Assembly (NCBI RefSeq): GCF_003432065.1
Contig: NZ_QWDE01000001.1
Span: forward strand, 2,232,001 to 2,296,000
Length of the DNA stretch: 64,000 nucleotides
Source: Mucilaginibacter terrenus
GTDB lineage: Bacteria > Bacteroidota > Bacteroidia > Sphingobacteriales > Sphingobacteriaceae
Direction: 5' to 3'
In this document: piece by piece, positions 26,461 to 35,461 of the stretch
Position numbering within the stretch: position 1 is the first letter of the stretch
How the letters are laid out: every line of letters begins with the position of its first letter
Translations under genes and position numbers: made by a program
The notes under the pieces: generated by a model
The model's database searches: none
Told to the model about the DNA's origin: nothing
Seen by the model: the letters and a program-made list of their open reading frames with translations, nothing else

Positions 26461-26567
26461 CGCCTCCAAAGTCTTATAAAGTATCAATTTCAACTTGATT
26501 TTGCTAAGGTGTCCATTGCATTGGAAAGCTTTCGCTGAAACATTGACAACCCTAAAATTGAAAGTAT

Positions 26568-26593
26568 AAAAAAAGCCCGGATAAACCGGGCTT
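26568..26593 (-). terminator. Terminator after sucB
   Basis: AAGCCCGG (26573-26580) and CCGGGCTT (26586-26593) with an ATAAA loop; on the minus strand it is followed by a run of T. 21 nt past the sucB stop codon. Confidence 0.85.
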
Positions 26594-26613
26594 CGTTATT
26601 TTGATAGGGTTCT

Positions 26614-28230
26614 TTAAACACCTAATAGTAACCGTGTAGGGTCTTCCAGTAACTGTTTAACTCTTACCAGGAAACTAACCGACTCACGGCCGTCGATGAT
26701 GCGGTGATCATAAGATAATGCCAGGTACATCATCGGGCGGATAACTACTTGTCCGTTTACCGCAACAGGGCGCTCGATAATATTGTGCATACCTAATATA
26801 GCAGACTGCGGCGAGTTGATGATAGGTGTAGACATCATGGAACCGAATACACCACCGTTGGTGATAGTGAAGGTACCACCGCTCATTTCTTCGATGGTCA
26901 GCTTGCTTTCGCGAGCCTTTCCTGCAAGTACCACAATGGCTTTCTCAATCTCAGCAAGGCTCATGCTCTCCGCATTGCGGATCACCGGAACTACCAACCC
27001 TTTAGGCGCAGATACTGCGATAGAAATATCAGCAAAATTGCTGTATACAATTTCTTCGCCTTCTATACGGGCGTTTACTGCAGGCCATTCTTTCAATGCT
27101 TCAGTAACTGCTTTGGTGAAGAACGACATAAAGCCTAAGCCAACACCGTGCTTTTCTTTAAACTTATCTTTGTACTTGCTGCGCACCTCCATTATTGGCG
27201 ACATATCCACTTCGTTAAAAGTGGTCAGCATGGCGGTCTCGTTCTTAACAGCAACAAGACGTTTTGCTACTGTTTTGCGCAACGACGACATCTTTTCGCG
27301 CTTATCAGTTCTGCTACCAGGTGCAGCAGTGGGAGCCGAAGCAGGCGCCACCGCGGCAGGCTTAGCAGCCGGCGCGGCAGCAGGTTTTTGCGCGCTAAGA
27401 GCATCGCCTTTGGTTATGCGGCCATCAACACCTGTACCGTTTACAGATGATGATTCTACACCCTTTTCGGCCAATATTTTTGCAGCAGCAGGCGACGGTG
27501 TGCCGGATGCATATGTAGTTTGTTTTGCAGCAGCTGCACCCTGTGGCGACTCGCTGATAGCAGCTGCAACATCAGGCGTTACCTGTGTAGCAACTTTACC
27601 GCCTGAGACACCTCCATCTTCAATGGTACAAACAACCGCGCCAATTGGCAGGGTGTCACCTTCGTTGGCTATAGTTTTTAACGTACCTGCTTTCTCGGCA
27701 GTAAGCTCAAAGGTTGCCTTGTCAGACTCCAGTTCAGCAATGGCTTCGTCCATCTCCACAGTGTCACCATCTTTCTTTATCCAGCGGGATAAAGTAACCT
27801 CAGTGATAGATTCGCCAACAGTCGGTACTTTTATCTCTAAAGTTGATGAACCTGAAGCAGGCGTACCGCTTTGATCAGGCGCAGGAGCGTAACCATTTGC
27901 AGGCACCTCCGGGCTAACCGCTGTTGCAGGTGCAACAGCTTCCGCAGGAGAAGCAGTCGTTTTTTCTGCAACAGGTGCAGGGGCGGCAGCTGCACCACCT
28001 TCTTCTATAGTTGCAACCACAGCGCCGATAGGTAATACATCGCCTTCGGCAGCTTTAGTGCTTAAAGTACCCGCCTTTTCGGCAGTAAGCTCGAAAGTAG
28101 CCTTATCTGATTCCAGCTCAGCTATCACTTCGTCCATTTCCACATGGTCGCCATCCTTTTTCTTCCAGGATGCCAGTGTTACTTCGGTTATGGATTCGCC
28201 TACCGGCGGAACTTTTATTTCTAAACTCAT
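26614..28230 (-). CDS. sucB: 2-oxoglutarate dehydrogenase E2, dihydrolipoyl succinyltransferase with two lipoyl domains (538 aa)
   Basis: Core of the 2-oxoglutarate dehydrogenase complex of the TCA cycle, passing succinyl from E1 to CoA. Domain order: lipoyl 1 (about 1-77, lipoylated Lys in ESDKATFEL near residue 43), Ala/Pro-rich linker, lipoyl 2 (about 128-205, same ESDKATFEL), second linker, peripheral-subunit-binding domain ([12 protein letters not shown] ... GRITKGD, about 247-282), linker, catalytic domain (about 305-538) with active-site [12 protein letters not shown]. Enterobacterial E2o has one lipoyl domain, so two is more like some pyruvate E2 proteins; the adjacent sucA fixes the identity. 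The two lipoyl domains are very similar, consistent with an internal duplication. Confidence 0.95.
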   Translation of the reverse strand: MSLEIKVPPVGESITEVTLASWKKKDGDHVEMDEVIAELESDKATFELTAEKAGTLSTKAAEGDVLPIGAVVATIEEGGAAAAPAPVAEKTTASPAEAVAPATAVSPEVPANGYAPAPDQSGTPASGSSTLEIKVPTVGESITEVTLSRWIKKDGDTVEMDEAIAELESDKATFELTAEKAGTLKTIANEGDTLPIGAVVCTIEDGGVSGGKVATQVTPDVAAAISESPQGAAAAKQTTYASGTPSPAAAKILAEKGVESSSVNGTGVDGRITKGDALSAQKPAAAPAAKPAAVAPASAPTAAPGSRTDKREKMSSLRKTVAKRLVAVKNETAMLTTFNEVDMSPIMEVRSKYKDKFKEKHGVGLGFMSFFTKAVTEALKEWPAVNARIEGEEIVYSNFADISIAVSAPKGLVVPVIRNAESMSLAEIEKAIVVLAGKARESKLTIEEMSGGTFTITNGGVFGSMMSTPIINSPQSAILGMHNIIERPVAVNGQVVIRPMMYLALSYDHRIIDGRESVSFLVRVKQLLEDPTRLLLGV

Positions 28231-28254
28231 TTTGTAGTAGTTGTAGGTTTATTA

Positions 28255-28335
28255 GTGAGTAGTAAATGGTAACAGGTGAGTAGTAAAGCCTGGTGATTGG
28301 CAATTAGCAACTAATTTACTATTCGCCAATCACCA
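28255..28335. repeat. Direct and inverted repeats between sucA and sucB
   Basis: GTGAGTAGTAAA occurs at 28255-28266 and 28276-28287. TGGTGATTGGC (28291-28301) pairs exactly with GCCAATCACCA (28325-28335). The hairpin lies in the 113-nt gap between sucA and sucB and could stabilise or attenuate the downstream message; no T-run follows on the minus strand, so it is not a classic terminator. Confidence 0.7.
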
Positions 28336-28343
28336 TCTATTAA

Positions 28344-31154
28344 TCAATCCGCTCCTGCGTTTGCCATCTTTTCAGTAGTCTTCTTTATCGTTTCTTTTAC
28401 CGCTTTTCCGGCAGGTGCTTCAAAAGCTTTAGCTACAATATGCGTTTGCTGTGCTGCGTGCTGCTTGGCAAAGCCGGTAGCTGTACTTGCACCTTCCAGG
28501 CGGGATATTACCTGCAGATTAAGGTGTGTATCGTTATGGAACTTACGGCAAATGTATGGCCATGCACCCATATTTTCCGGCTCTTCCTGCACCCAAATAA
28601 ATTCGGTTGCTTTTTCATAGCGGGCTTTCATTTTTAGTATCTGCTGTATAGGCGTTGGATACAATTGTTCAACACGAACTATAGCAACATCCTTACGTTT
28701 GTCAACCTGCTGTTTCTCAAGCAAGTCATAGTATATTTTACCAGTGCAAAGCAGCACACGTTTAACCTTCTTAGCATCAACGTAGCTGTCATCTATCAGT
28801 TCGTAAAACTTACCGCTGGTAAAATCGCTTATTGGTGATACGCATTTAGGACTACGCAACAAGCTTTTTGGTGTAAAAATAATAAGCGGCTTGCGGAAAT
28901 CGCGGTGCATCTGCCTTCTTAATATATGAAAAAAGTTAGCCGGTGTGCTGCAATTGGCAACCTGTATGTTGTCATCTGCGCAAAGCTCTAAAAAGCGCTC
29001 TACACGTGCCGATGAGTGCTCCGGTCCCTGGCCTTCATAACCGTGTGGCAGCAGCATTACTAATCCATTACCACGCTGCCATTTAGTTTCGGCGCTGGCG
29101 ATGTACTGGTCTACTATAATCTGTGCACCGTTAAAAAAGTCACCAAACTGTGCTTCCCAAATAGTAAGCGCGTTAGGATTGGCCAAAGCATAACCATATT
29201 CAAAGCCAAGTACACCGTATTCTGACAGCAGGGAATTGTAAATGCTCAGCTTAGCCTCAGTCTCGATAGTTGCAAGAGGCGTATATTCGTTCTCAGAATC
29301 GGCAAGGGTAAGCACCGCGTGGCGGTGCGAGAAGGTACCGCGTTTAACGTCCTCACCGCTTAGCCTTACCGGGAAGCCTTCTTTTAATAAGGTACCGTAA
29401 GCAAGTAATTCGCCCATAGCCCAGTCAAACACTTTGGTAGTGTTTACCATAGCTCTGCGGTCTTCAAATAGCTTTTCTATTTTCTTGAAAAATTCTTTTC
29501 CCTCCGGCAGGGTGGTTAATTTGTTTCCTATTTCTGTAATGTCCTGTTCAGTGACAGAGGTATCAATAGAGCTTATCAGTTCTTTATGATTGGCCAGGTG
29601 CAGGCCTGTCCATGCGCCTTCAAACATCGGGATGGTATCTGTAAACCTGTCTTCAGCCTTAGATTCATCCAGCATCTGTTGCAATTCGGCGCGGAAGGTT
29701 TTCTCCAGTTCTTTTGCGTAATTGGCATCTATGCTGCCTTCTTCAATCAGCTTTTTGTTGTAGATCAACAATGGGTTAGGGTGCGCCTCTATGGCTTTAT
29801 ATAACACCGGTTGAGTGAATTTTGGTTCATCCGACTCGTTGTGGCCATAACGGCGATAACAAAGAATATCAATAAAAACATCCTCATTAAACACCTGACG
29901 GTATTCCATTGCAAGGTTTACCACGTATGCAAGCGCTTCTACGTCGTCACCATTTACGTGGAACACCGGCGAAAGTACGGTTTTAGCAACGTCGGTACAG
30001 TAAGTGCTCGAACGTGCGTCTTTATAATTGGTTGTGAAACCAATTTGGTTATTAATAACGAGATGTATAGTGCCGCCGGTTTGATAACCGTCCAGCTTCT
30101 CCATCTGCAGTACTTCGTAAACAATGCCCTGGCCTGCAACGGATGCATCGCCATGTATTAATATTGGCGCAATTTTTTTATTGTCGCCATTGTATTTAAA
30201 ATCAATTTTTGCCCGAGTAATGCCTTCTACAACAGGATCTACTGCTTCCAGGTGCGAAGGGTTAGGGCAAAGGCTCAGGTGAACTTTTTTACCATTCTTA
30301 GTCTCTATGTCAGTAGAGTAACCCAAGTGATATTTAACGTCGCCACCAAAGGCCGATTCAGAATCGTAGTTCTTGCCTTCAAATTCAGAGAATACCTCTT
30401 TGTAGGTTTTCTCCATAATATTGGTTAACACGTTCAAACGGCCACGGTGCGCCATACCAATAATGAACTCCTCTATACCCAGTTCAGCGCCCTGATGAAT
30501 TACAGAATCTAATGCAGGGATCAACGCCTCAGCACCTTCAAGTGAGAAACGTTTCTGGCCCAGGAATTTTGTACCCAGGAAGTTTTCGAACGTAACGGCC
30601 TCATTTAGCTTGGCCAGCATTGCCTTTTTCTCTTCAACCGAGAACTTTGGCGTATTGCGGCGGCTTTCCATGCGGTCCTCAAACCACTTTAGTTTTATTG
30701 GATTGCGCAGGTACCGGTATTCGGCACCAATGGTTTGGCAATAGGTATCTTCCAGCATCTGGCGGATGTCGCGCAGTTTAGCCGGACCCATACCAACCTC
30801 ATGGCCGGCATTGAAAACGGTATCCAGGTCTGCATCGCTCAACCCAAATGTTTCCAGTTCTTTTCCAGGAAAATACTTGCGGCGCTCGCGTACAGGGTTT
30901 GTTTTGGTGAACAGGTGACCGCGGGTACGGTAACCATTTATCATGTTCATCACGTTTATCTCCTTCAGCAAGTTTTCGGGTGTTACGGCGGCTGTTTTAG
31001 CAGTGCCCGCAGGCTGCGATGCCTTACCAAAATCAAAGCCTTCAAAAAATTTCTGCCAGCCGTAATCTACGGATTCAGGGTCTTGTTTGTAAGCTTCGTA
31101 TAAAGAGTCGATGTAGGATGCGTTTCCGCTATCTATATAATTGAGGCGATCCAT
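28344..31154 (-). CDS. sucA: 2-oxoglutarate dehydrogenase E1 (936 aa)
   Basis: Thiamine-diphosphate-dependent E1 that decarboxylates 2-oxoglutarate and succinylates E2. Blocks seen: N-terminal E2-binding SYIDSLYEAYKQDPESVDYGWQKFFEGF, GMAHRGRLNVL, the ThDP motif region HGDASVAGQGIVYE ... VINNQIGFTT, RYGHNESDEP, and the C-terminal WVQEEPENMGAWPYI. Length matches the family. It is upstream of sucB on the same strand, 113 nt apart. A perfect -7 box TAATTTTG is 25 nt before the ATG. Confidence 0.95.
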   Translation of the reverse strand: MDRLNYIDSGNASYIDSLYEAYKQDPESVDYGWQKFFEGFDFGKASQPAGTAKTAAVTPENLLKEINVMNMINGYRTRGHLFTKTNPVRERRKYFPGKELETFGLSDADLDTVFNAGHEVGMGPAKLRDIRQMLEDTYCQTIGAEYRYLRNPIKLKWFEDRMESRRNTPKFSVEEKKAMLAKLNEAVTFENFLGTKFLGQKRFSLEGAEALIPALDSVIHQGAELGIEEFIIGMAHRGRLNVLTNIMEKTYKEVFSEFEGKNYDSESAFGGDVKYHLGYSTDIETKNGKKVHLSLCPNPSHLEAVDPVVEGITRAKIDFKYNGDNKKIAPILIHGDASVAGQGIVYEVLQMEKLDGYQTGGTIHLVINNQIGFTTNYKDARSSTYCTDVAKTVLSPVFHVNGDDVEALAYVVNLAMEYRQVFNEDVFIDILCYRRYGHNESDEPKFTQPVLYKAIEAHPNPLLIYNKKLIEEGSIDANYAKELEKTFRAELQQMLDESKAEDRFTDTIPMFEGAWTGLHLANHKELISSIDTSVTEQDITEIGNKLTTLPEGKEFFKKIEKLFEDRRAMVNTTKVFDWAMGELLAYGTLLKEGFPVRLSGEDVKRGTFSHRHAVLTLADSENEYTPLATIETEAKLSIYNSLLSEYGVLGFEYGYALANPNALTIWEAQFGDFFNGAQIIVDQYIASAETKWQRGNGLVMLLPHGYEGQGPEHSSARVERFLELCADDNIQVANCSTPANFFHILRRQMHRDFRKPLIIFTPKSLLRSPKCVSPISDFTSGKFYELIDDSYVDAKKVKRVLLCTGKIYYDLLEKQQVDKRKDVAIVRVEQLYPTPIQQILKMKARYEKATEFIWVQEEPENMGAWPYICRKFHNDTHLNLQVISRLEGASTATGFAKQHAAQQTHIVAKAFEAPAGKAVKETIKKTTEKMANAGAD

Positions 31155-31179
31155 GAGAAACCAATCTTGTAAAACGGCA

Positions 31180-31187
31180 CAAAATTA
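31180..31187 (-). promoter_or_regulatory. -7 box for sucA
   Basis: TAATTTTG on the minus strand, exact TAnnTTTG match, 25 nt before the start codon. Confidence 0.6.
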
Positions 31188-31307
31188 AACATAATAGTAC
31201 AATATGCCGAACATTATATGTTATAACTTTCTCCTGCCGTTTAGGTTTAAAGTTATTTTTAAGAAAATGACGTAAGGGTGTTGCGCATCTTCTTCGATTA
31301 TGAAAAT

Positions 31308-32288
31308 TCAATCAAGCTTCTTACCCACAGCATTTTTATAATTTTTTATTCCTTTGTTAATAGCACGTAGTAACGATTTCTTGCCATTTGCATCCTGCAT
31401 AAGCTGCCATATCATTACTCCGGCGGCTTTATCCAGTGCAAGTTTGGTTTTTGCCTTGATGGTAGGTATGCCGTTGTAATACATTGTACCGCCCGCAGGT
31501 AACACTACTTCGTCCTTATCCTCAGCTCCGGGAAACTGATCTACAACATCTTTATACGTCATATCGGCAGGTGCACCCTGCCCAAATCCATAAGCGTAAA
31601 ATGGAACACCAAGATTCAGCTTTTCTTTTGGTATACCCCGGCCTGTCCAGTAGGCAATATCCTGAACGGCCATGTCATACGGCGCATGCTGCCCCGGCTT
31701 GGCCTGGTTCCAAGGCCCGGTTTTATCATAGCTCATAATGTTTACAAAATCAAACCGTGCGAGTGCTTTATTGGTATATCGCTCGGCATAGTAGCCGGCT
31801 ATAGCTGCGGTCATGAGTTTGCCATGCGCTTTTAGAGAGGCCGATAGCCCGCTTACAAAGCTTTCATAATCCTGGTTTATCATATGCCCTTCAAGATCTA
31901 CATCTATGCCGTCTGCATTGTTGTCTACAGCCAGCTTAACCAATGCATCAATAAGCTTTGTCTGCCGGTCGGCTGCAAGCAATGCTGGTAAATATTTCGG
32001 CGGAGACCCACCTCCGAAGGATAGCAGAACAAGTACATGCTTGCGGTGCGCGAGCTTTACTACCTTATGCAAGTCTATCGGCGCAATAAAGTTTCCTGCG
32101 CTGTCCGGATTTACAAAGGCTATATTTAGATGCGTGATGTTCTTCAACTTGATGTGTTTTACCTGCTCAAGTAAATTGATGTTATTACGGGTGTAACCCA
32201 CCACCATAAATTTACAGTCCTGCTGCTGAGCAATACTTTTTAAGCTTAAAAATACCAGCAACAGCAGCCAGCCACATCTTTTGTTCAT
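31308..32288 (-). CDS. Exported GH18 glycoside hydrolase, chitinase-like (326 aa)
   Basis: TIM-barrel enzyme of family GH18, which cuts beta-1,4-N-acetylglucosamine chains by substrate-assisted catalysis. The DxxDxDxE motif is complete (NADGIDVDLEGH, catalytic Glu near residue 133), the second conserved strand VLLSFGGG and the substrate-side FDFVNIMSYDKTG and GVMIWQLMQDA (Trp at the barrel base) are all present. A signal peptide ends near SIAQ. There is no carbohydrate-binding or sorting domain, so it is probably periplasmic. Start supported by a -7 box 4 nt upstream. Confidence 0.9.
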   Translation of the reverse strand: MNKRCGWLLLLVFLSLKSIAQQQDCKFMVVGYTRNNINLLEQVKHIKLKNITHLNIAFVNPDSAGNFIAPIDLHKVVKLAHRKHVLVLLSFGGGSPPKYLPALLAADRQTKLIDALVKLAVDNNADGIDVDLEGHMINQDYESFVSGLSASLKAHGKLMTAAIAGYYAERYTNKALARFDFVNIMSYDKTGPWNQAKPGQHAPYDMAVQDIAYWTGRGIPKEKLNLGVPFYAYGFGQGAPADMTYKDVVDQFPGAEDKDEVVLPAGGTMYYNGIPTIKAKTKLALDKAAGVMIWQLMQDANGKKSLLRAINKGIKNYKNAVGKKLD

Positions 32289-32292
32289 CTAG

Positions 32293-32300
32293 CAAATCTA
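32293..32300 (-). promoter_or_regulatory. -7 box 4 nt before the GH18 start
   Basis: TAGATTTG on the minus strand, exact TAnnTTTG match, then CTAG and the ATG. Predicts a leaderless or almost leaderless message. Confidence 0.6.
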
Positions 32301-32377
32301 TCAAAGCGCAAACAACTCTGTCTGTTTCACAACAACTTTAAAAATTTTGGATTAACAGCGGTATCAACCTGAATGGT

Positions 32378-32479
32378 TTAATGCAGAACTTTGTGCAGGT
32401 ATGCACGGGCGCGGGAAACACCTTCGAACAGCACGGCAAGCAAGCCGATAATAATTGTATATTGTTCAAAAGAGTTCAT
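32378..32479 (-). CDS. Putative 33-residue small protein
   Basis: Begins MNSFEQYTIIIGLLAVLFEG and continues to a basic, histidine-containing end, LHKVLH. The first half is a hydrophobic helix of about 13 residues, and the C-terminal part is positively charged (R, R, K), so it could be a small single-pass or amphipathic membrane protein. A perfect -7 box TATATTTG sits 3 nt before its ATG, the same geometry as at GH18, MarR and the aminotransferase. It lies 40 nt past the stop of the cryptochrome gene. No family recognised; presence of a conserved reading frame in relatives would decide. Confidence 0.5.
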   Translation of the reverse strand: MNSFEQYTIIIGLLAVLFEGVSRARAYLHKVLH

Positions 32480-32482
32480 ATA

Positions 32483-32490
32483 CAAATATA
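32483..32490 (-). promoter_or_regulatory. -7 box 3 nt before the small protein
   Basis: TATATTTG on the minus strand, exact TAnnTTTG match, then TAT and ATG. Confidence 0.55.
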
Positions 32491-32519
32491 TACGCTTGTG
32501 AGAGGGTTTTATTATTTGT

Positions 32520-33800
32520 TTAAGCAGATACTTTGCTTGGAGTAACCGGGAGCCAATAATTAACGGAATCCTGCTGCGCTAAAGGTTTAGTTGCGTTAAA
32601 GTAGCGCGTACTTTTACTATCGCTGCCTACGCCGGCTATAAATGCCCAGTTACCCCAGTTGCTGGCTGGCGAGTAGTCGATAAGTTTTTCTTCGAAATAG
32701 AGTGCACCTTTTGTCCAGTCTACCTTAAGTTCGTTGGTAAGGTATGCGGCTAGTGCCTGCCTGTTGTAATTGCTGATGTAACCTGTAGCGTTAAGCTCAT
32801 GCATGGCGGCGTCAATAGTTGCCACACCGGTTTCACCGTTTTTCCATTGTTCAAAAAGCTCATCTTGGTTGCTTGCGGCTTCGGGTGCGCCACTGTTAAA
32901 ACCTTCTGCACGGAAAAACTTCTGACCATGTTTTTTAAACATAAACCTGAAGTAATCCCGCCAAAGCAAATCAAGCATCAACTGGTCGCCGTTTTGGAAA
33001 TGGTTCTCGCGTTGCTGCCTTACAACTTCCCAATAAACCTCCCGAGGAGACAGGCATCCTACTGCAAGCCATGGTGACAAGCGCGATGCAGCATATCCAA
33101 CCACTTTGCCGCTTTGCTTACAACCAAAATACTGCTGCAGTTGTTCCAACGCTACTGTTTCGCCCCCGGTGTATTTTTGCGTGGCTCGTGCATCATCAAC
33201 AGGCTCCGGCACCCCAAGGCCTGCAAGTGTAGGCAGCTCACCAGAATCGGCAATCAATGGAGTAGAAACGATTTCAGGAGAGGCGGTAACCTGCCGCACA
33301 TTACTATCACGTTCCACCTTTTTCTTAAAAGTGACAAAGCTATCGGGAATGTCTTTAATTGGAAATGGCAGGTCCTCTTTATGGTACATGGTATGCCCGA
33401 TAAAGTGTTTAAGGTTAAGCTTCATTTTCCACAAAGCCGCCTCCACCCTTTCAGATACTTCGGTTTCCTCAGGCGCTACCTCACGATGATGATATACTTC
33501 GCTAACGTGATATTCTTCGGCAAGCTGCGGGATGATCTCCGCCGGGTCCCCGGTACGGATAATGAGATCGCCGCCAAGTTTTACAAGATTGCTGCGCAAG
33601 TCCGCAACGGACTCCACGAGAAAGCGAGCGCGAAAGCTTCCAGTCTTTAAACTGCCTGAGTCGGCCGTTCTAAAATAATAGGGATCAAAAACATATACCG
33701 GCAGGATGTTATCCGCTTTGCGCACCGCCTCAGATAATATTTCATTATCATGAATGCGCAAGTCGTTTCTAAACCAAACCAATATTGTTTTTTCACTCAT
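32520..33800 (-). CDS. Cryptochrome DASH / photolyase (426 aa)
   Basis: Flavoprotein of the photolyase/cryptochrome family, DASH subgroup, which repairs cyclobutane dimers in single-stranded or looped DNA using blue light. N-terminal Rossmann antenna domain (ILVWFRNDLRIHDNE), then the FAD-binding helical domain with LSPWLAVGCLSPREVYWEV, LLWRDYFRFMFKKHG and SNWGNWAFIAGVGSDSKSTRYFN; the latter is the DASH version of the motif. Length is slightly below the usual 430-480, and no extended C-terminal tail is present. Start at the ATG at 33800, 9 nt before a perfect inverted repeat. Second photolyase at 38178 lies 4 kb away. Confidence 0.9.
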   Translation of the reverse strand: MSEKTILVWFRNDLRIHDNEILSEAVRKADNILPVYVFDPYYFRTADSGSLKTGSFRARFLVESVADLRSNLVKLGGDLIIRTGDPAEIIPQLAEEYHVSEVYHHREVAPEETEVSERVEAALWKMKLNLKHFIGHTMYHKEDLPFPIKDIPDSFVTFKKKVERDSNVRQVTASPEIVSTPLIADSGELPTLAGLGVPEPVDDARATQKYTGGETVALEQLQQYFGCKQSGKVVGYAASRLSPWLAVGCLSPREVYWEVVRQQRENHFQNGDQLMLDLLWRDYFRFMFKKHGQKFFRAEGFNSGAPEAASNQDELFEQWKNGETGVATIDAAMHELNATGYISNYNRQALAAYLTNELKVDWTKGALYFEEKLIDYSPASNWGNWAFIAGVGSDSKSTRYFNATKPLAQQDSVNYWLPVTPSKVSA

Positions 33801-33809
33801 ATGAACAAT

Positions 33810-33829
33810 AATCTAAACCTATTTAGATT
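33810..33829. promoter_or_regulatory. Inverted repeat AATCTAAA-CCTA-TTTAGATT, operator candidate
   Basis: Perfect 8-bp arms around 4 nt, 9 nt upstream of the cryptochrome start and in the region divergent to the TetR gene. Its right half with the spacer reads CTATTTAGATT, close to the two CTAATTAGATA copies at 33870 and 34731. Confidence 0.5.
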
Positions 33830-33869
33830 GATTACAAAAATGCGAAATATTTATGAGTAAAAAATAAGC

Positions 33870-33880
33870 CTAATTAGATA
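33870..33880 (+). promoter_or_regulatory. CTAATTAGATA motif, copy 1
   Basis: In the cryptochrome/TetR intergenic region, 41 nt after the inverted repeat. The same 11 bases occur at 34731. Apart from these motifs I see no feature in 33801-34060. Confidence 0.4.
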
Positions 33881-34060
33881 TGACAAGGTGCTAACATTTT
33901 GGCACTACACAAAGTGTTGCATTATGCTGATTTTGAACGTTCCGCCAGATACCTTAGATTGAATATAAACAGTTCCAAATAATGGCTTACTCCCTATTTT
34001 AACATAAGCATGATAATTGCTGTAGTAATAACACCGTATATTTAGAGTAATTAATTTATT

Positions 34061-34711
34061 ATGGCTACAACAGAAAGCATCCAGAACGCTTACATCGACT
34101 TTGTGCTCACCGAAGGAGAGCAACCTAAGTCTGTCTACACATTTGCAAAGAAAAACGAAATGCCAGAAGAGGAATTCTATCGCTACTTCGGCTCGTTTGA
34201 TGCGGTGGAACAAAGCATCTGGGCCGATTTGGTAAAGAAAACAATCACCGAAATTCAGTCCCAGGAGATATGGCCGCAATATTCGGCACGCGAAAGGGCT
34301 TTATCGTTCTTTTATAGTTTTTTCGAACTGTTAAAGAGCAGCAGAAGCTTTGCAGTTTACAGCCTTAAAAAGAACCGTGGAATGGGCACACCAAAGGTAT
34401 TGGCGCAAGCAAAAGATGCCTTTGAGGAATTTGCAGGCGGGATACTGAACGAAGGACTGGAGACCAAAGAGCTTAGCGACCGTAAATTCTTCAGCAAGAG
34501 ATATAAAGACGGGCTTTGGGTTCAATTTGGCTTCGTGCTGAATTTCTGGGTAAATGATGATTCTGCCGGTTTCGAGAAAACAGATGAGGCAATTGAGAAA
34601 GGCGTGAATGTAACATTTGATTTGTTCCAGCGCTCGCCGATAGACAACCTTTTTGAATACGGTAAGTTCCTGGCCAAAAACGGCGGGTTTAAAGAAAAGA
34701 TGGGGCTGTAA
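34061..34711 (+). CDS. TetR-family-like transcriptional regulator (216 aa)
   Basis: The N-terminal region (about 1-60) has TetR DNA-binding-domain spacing: a first helix, then SVYTFAKKNEMPEEEFYRYFGSFDAVEQ as helix-turn-helix and following aromatic block. The rest is an all-helical ligand-binding domain with a conserved Trp/Phe core. It starts a plus-strand run with a HAD phosphatase and ABC1 kinase, divergent from cryptochrome DASH, an arrangement consistent with control of both sides. A near -7 box TATATTTA lies about 20 nt upstream. The effector is unknown. Confidence 0.75.
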   Translation: MATTESIQNAYIDFVLTEGEQPKSVYTFAKKNEMPEEEFYRYFGSFDAVEQSIWADLVKKTITEIQSQEIWPQYSARERALSFFYSFFELLKSSRSFAVYSLKKNRGMGTPKVLAQAKDAFEEFAGGILNEGLETKELSDRKFFSKRYKDGLWVQFGFVLNFWVNDDSAGFEKTDEAIEKGVNVTFDLFQRSPIDNLFEYGKFLAKNGGFKEKMGL

Positions 34712-34730
34712 TAAACCCCGCATTTATCAA

Positions 34731-34741
34731 CTAATTAGATA
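34731..34741 (+). promoter_or_regulatory. CTAATTAGATA motif, copy 2
   Basis: Exact repeat of 33870-33880, 3 nt before the TTG start of the HAD gene. Together with the first copy it brackets the TetR gene. Confidence 0.4.
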
Positions 34742-34744
34742 CAC

Positions 34745-35461
34745 TTGAGCGAAAATCAAGCCCTGCATTACAACACACCTTCAACCGAAGAAAACCTGAA
34801 AGGAGTAGCCGCCATTTTTGATATGGATGGCACCCTTATAGATAATACGCCTTTTCACTTTAAAGCCTGGCAGCAGGTGTTTGAGAAGTATGGTTTACCG
34901 GCACTTACCAAGGAAACATATCAGGGTGAGATAAGCGGGGTACCAATACCTAATACGGTAGAAAAGTTTTTTGCCCAGGTACAAGGTGCCGCCCCCGACC
35001 TGATAGCAGAAGAAAAGCAACACCTTTACCAGGTAGCATTTAAGCCCTATTTACAACCTATAAACGGATTGGAAAACTTTTTGGCAGAACTAAAGGACTC
35101 AGGCATGAAAATAGCCCTGGCTACTTCTTCCAGTATGGCCGACGTGGATTTTATATTTAACGGTATATCCATCAGGCAATACTTTGATGTGATTGTAACC
35201 GGCAATATGGTGAGCAAACCGAAACCAAACCCGCAGATATTTTTAAAAGCTGCCGAACAGCTGCATGCGCTCCCGGAAAAGTGCCTGGTGTTTGAAGATT
35301 CTACCGCGGGCCTTAAAGCTGGCCATGATGCAGGTATGAAAGTGGTTGGTATTACTACCGCGCATGCTGCAGAAAAGATAAAACAGGTGGCAAACCTGGT
35401 TATAAATGACTATGCCGGCCTTAAGCTGCAAGAGCTGGCGGTATTATTTGACGATAAATAA
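34745..35461 (+). CDS. HAD-superfamily hydrolase, beta-phosphoglucomutase-like (238 aa)
   Basis: Subfamily IA HAD phosphatase/phosphomutase. Motif I is AAIFDMDGTLIDNTPFHFKAW (nucleophile Asp first in DMD), motif II is ALATSSS, motif III lysine is in MVSKPKPNPQIF, motif IV is CLVFEDSTAGLKAG. The cap domain fits beta-phosphoglucomutase-type enzymes, but substrates of this group vary. The reading frame begins at TTG (34745); starting at the first downstream in-frame ATG would remove the catalytic Asp, so TTG is favoured. Ends by overlapping the first base of the ATG of the next gene at 35461. Confidence 0.85.
   Translation: MSENQALHYNTPSTEENLKGVAAIFDMDGTLIDNTPFHFKAWQQVFEKYGLPALTKETYQGEISGVPIPNTVEKFFAQVQGAAPDLIAEEKQHLYQVAFKPYLQPINGLENFLAELKDSGMKIALATSSSMADVDFIFNGISIRQYFDVIVTGNMVSKPKPNPQIFLKAAEQLHALPEKCLVFEDSTAGLKAGHDAGMKVVGITTAHAAEKIKQVANLVINDYAGLKLQELAVLFDDK

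Noticed and set aside
26783..27874. A 363-codon open frame opposite sucB
   Set aside because: Antisense to Ala/Pro-rich linkers and lipoyl domains, composition follows the sucB codons; no independent start signal.
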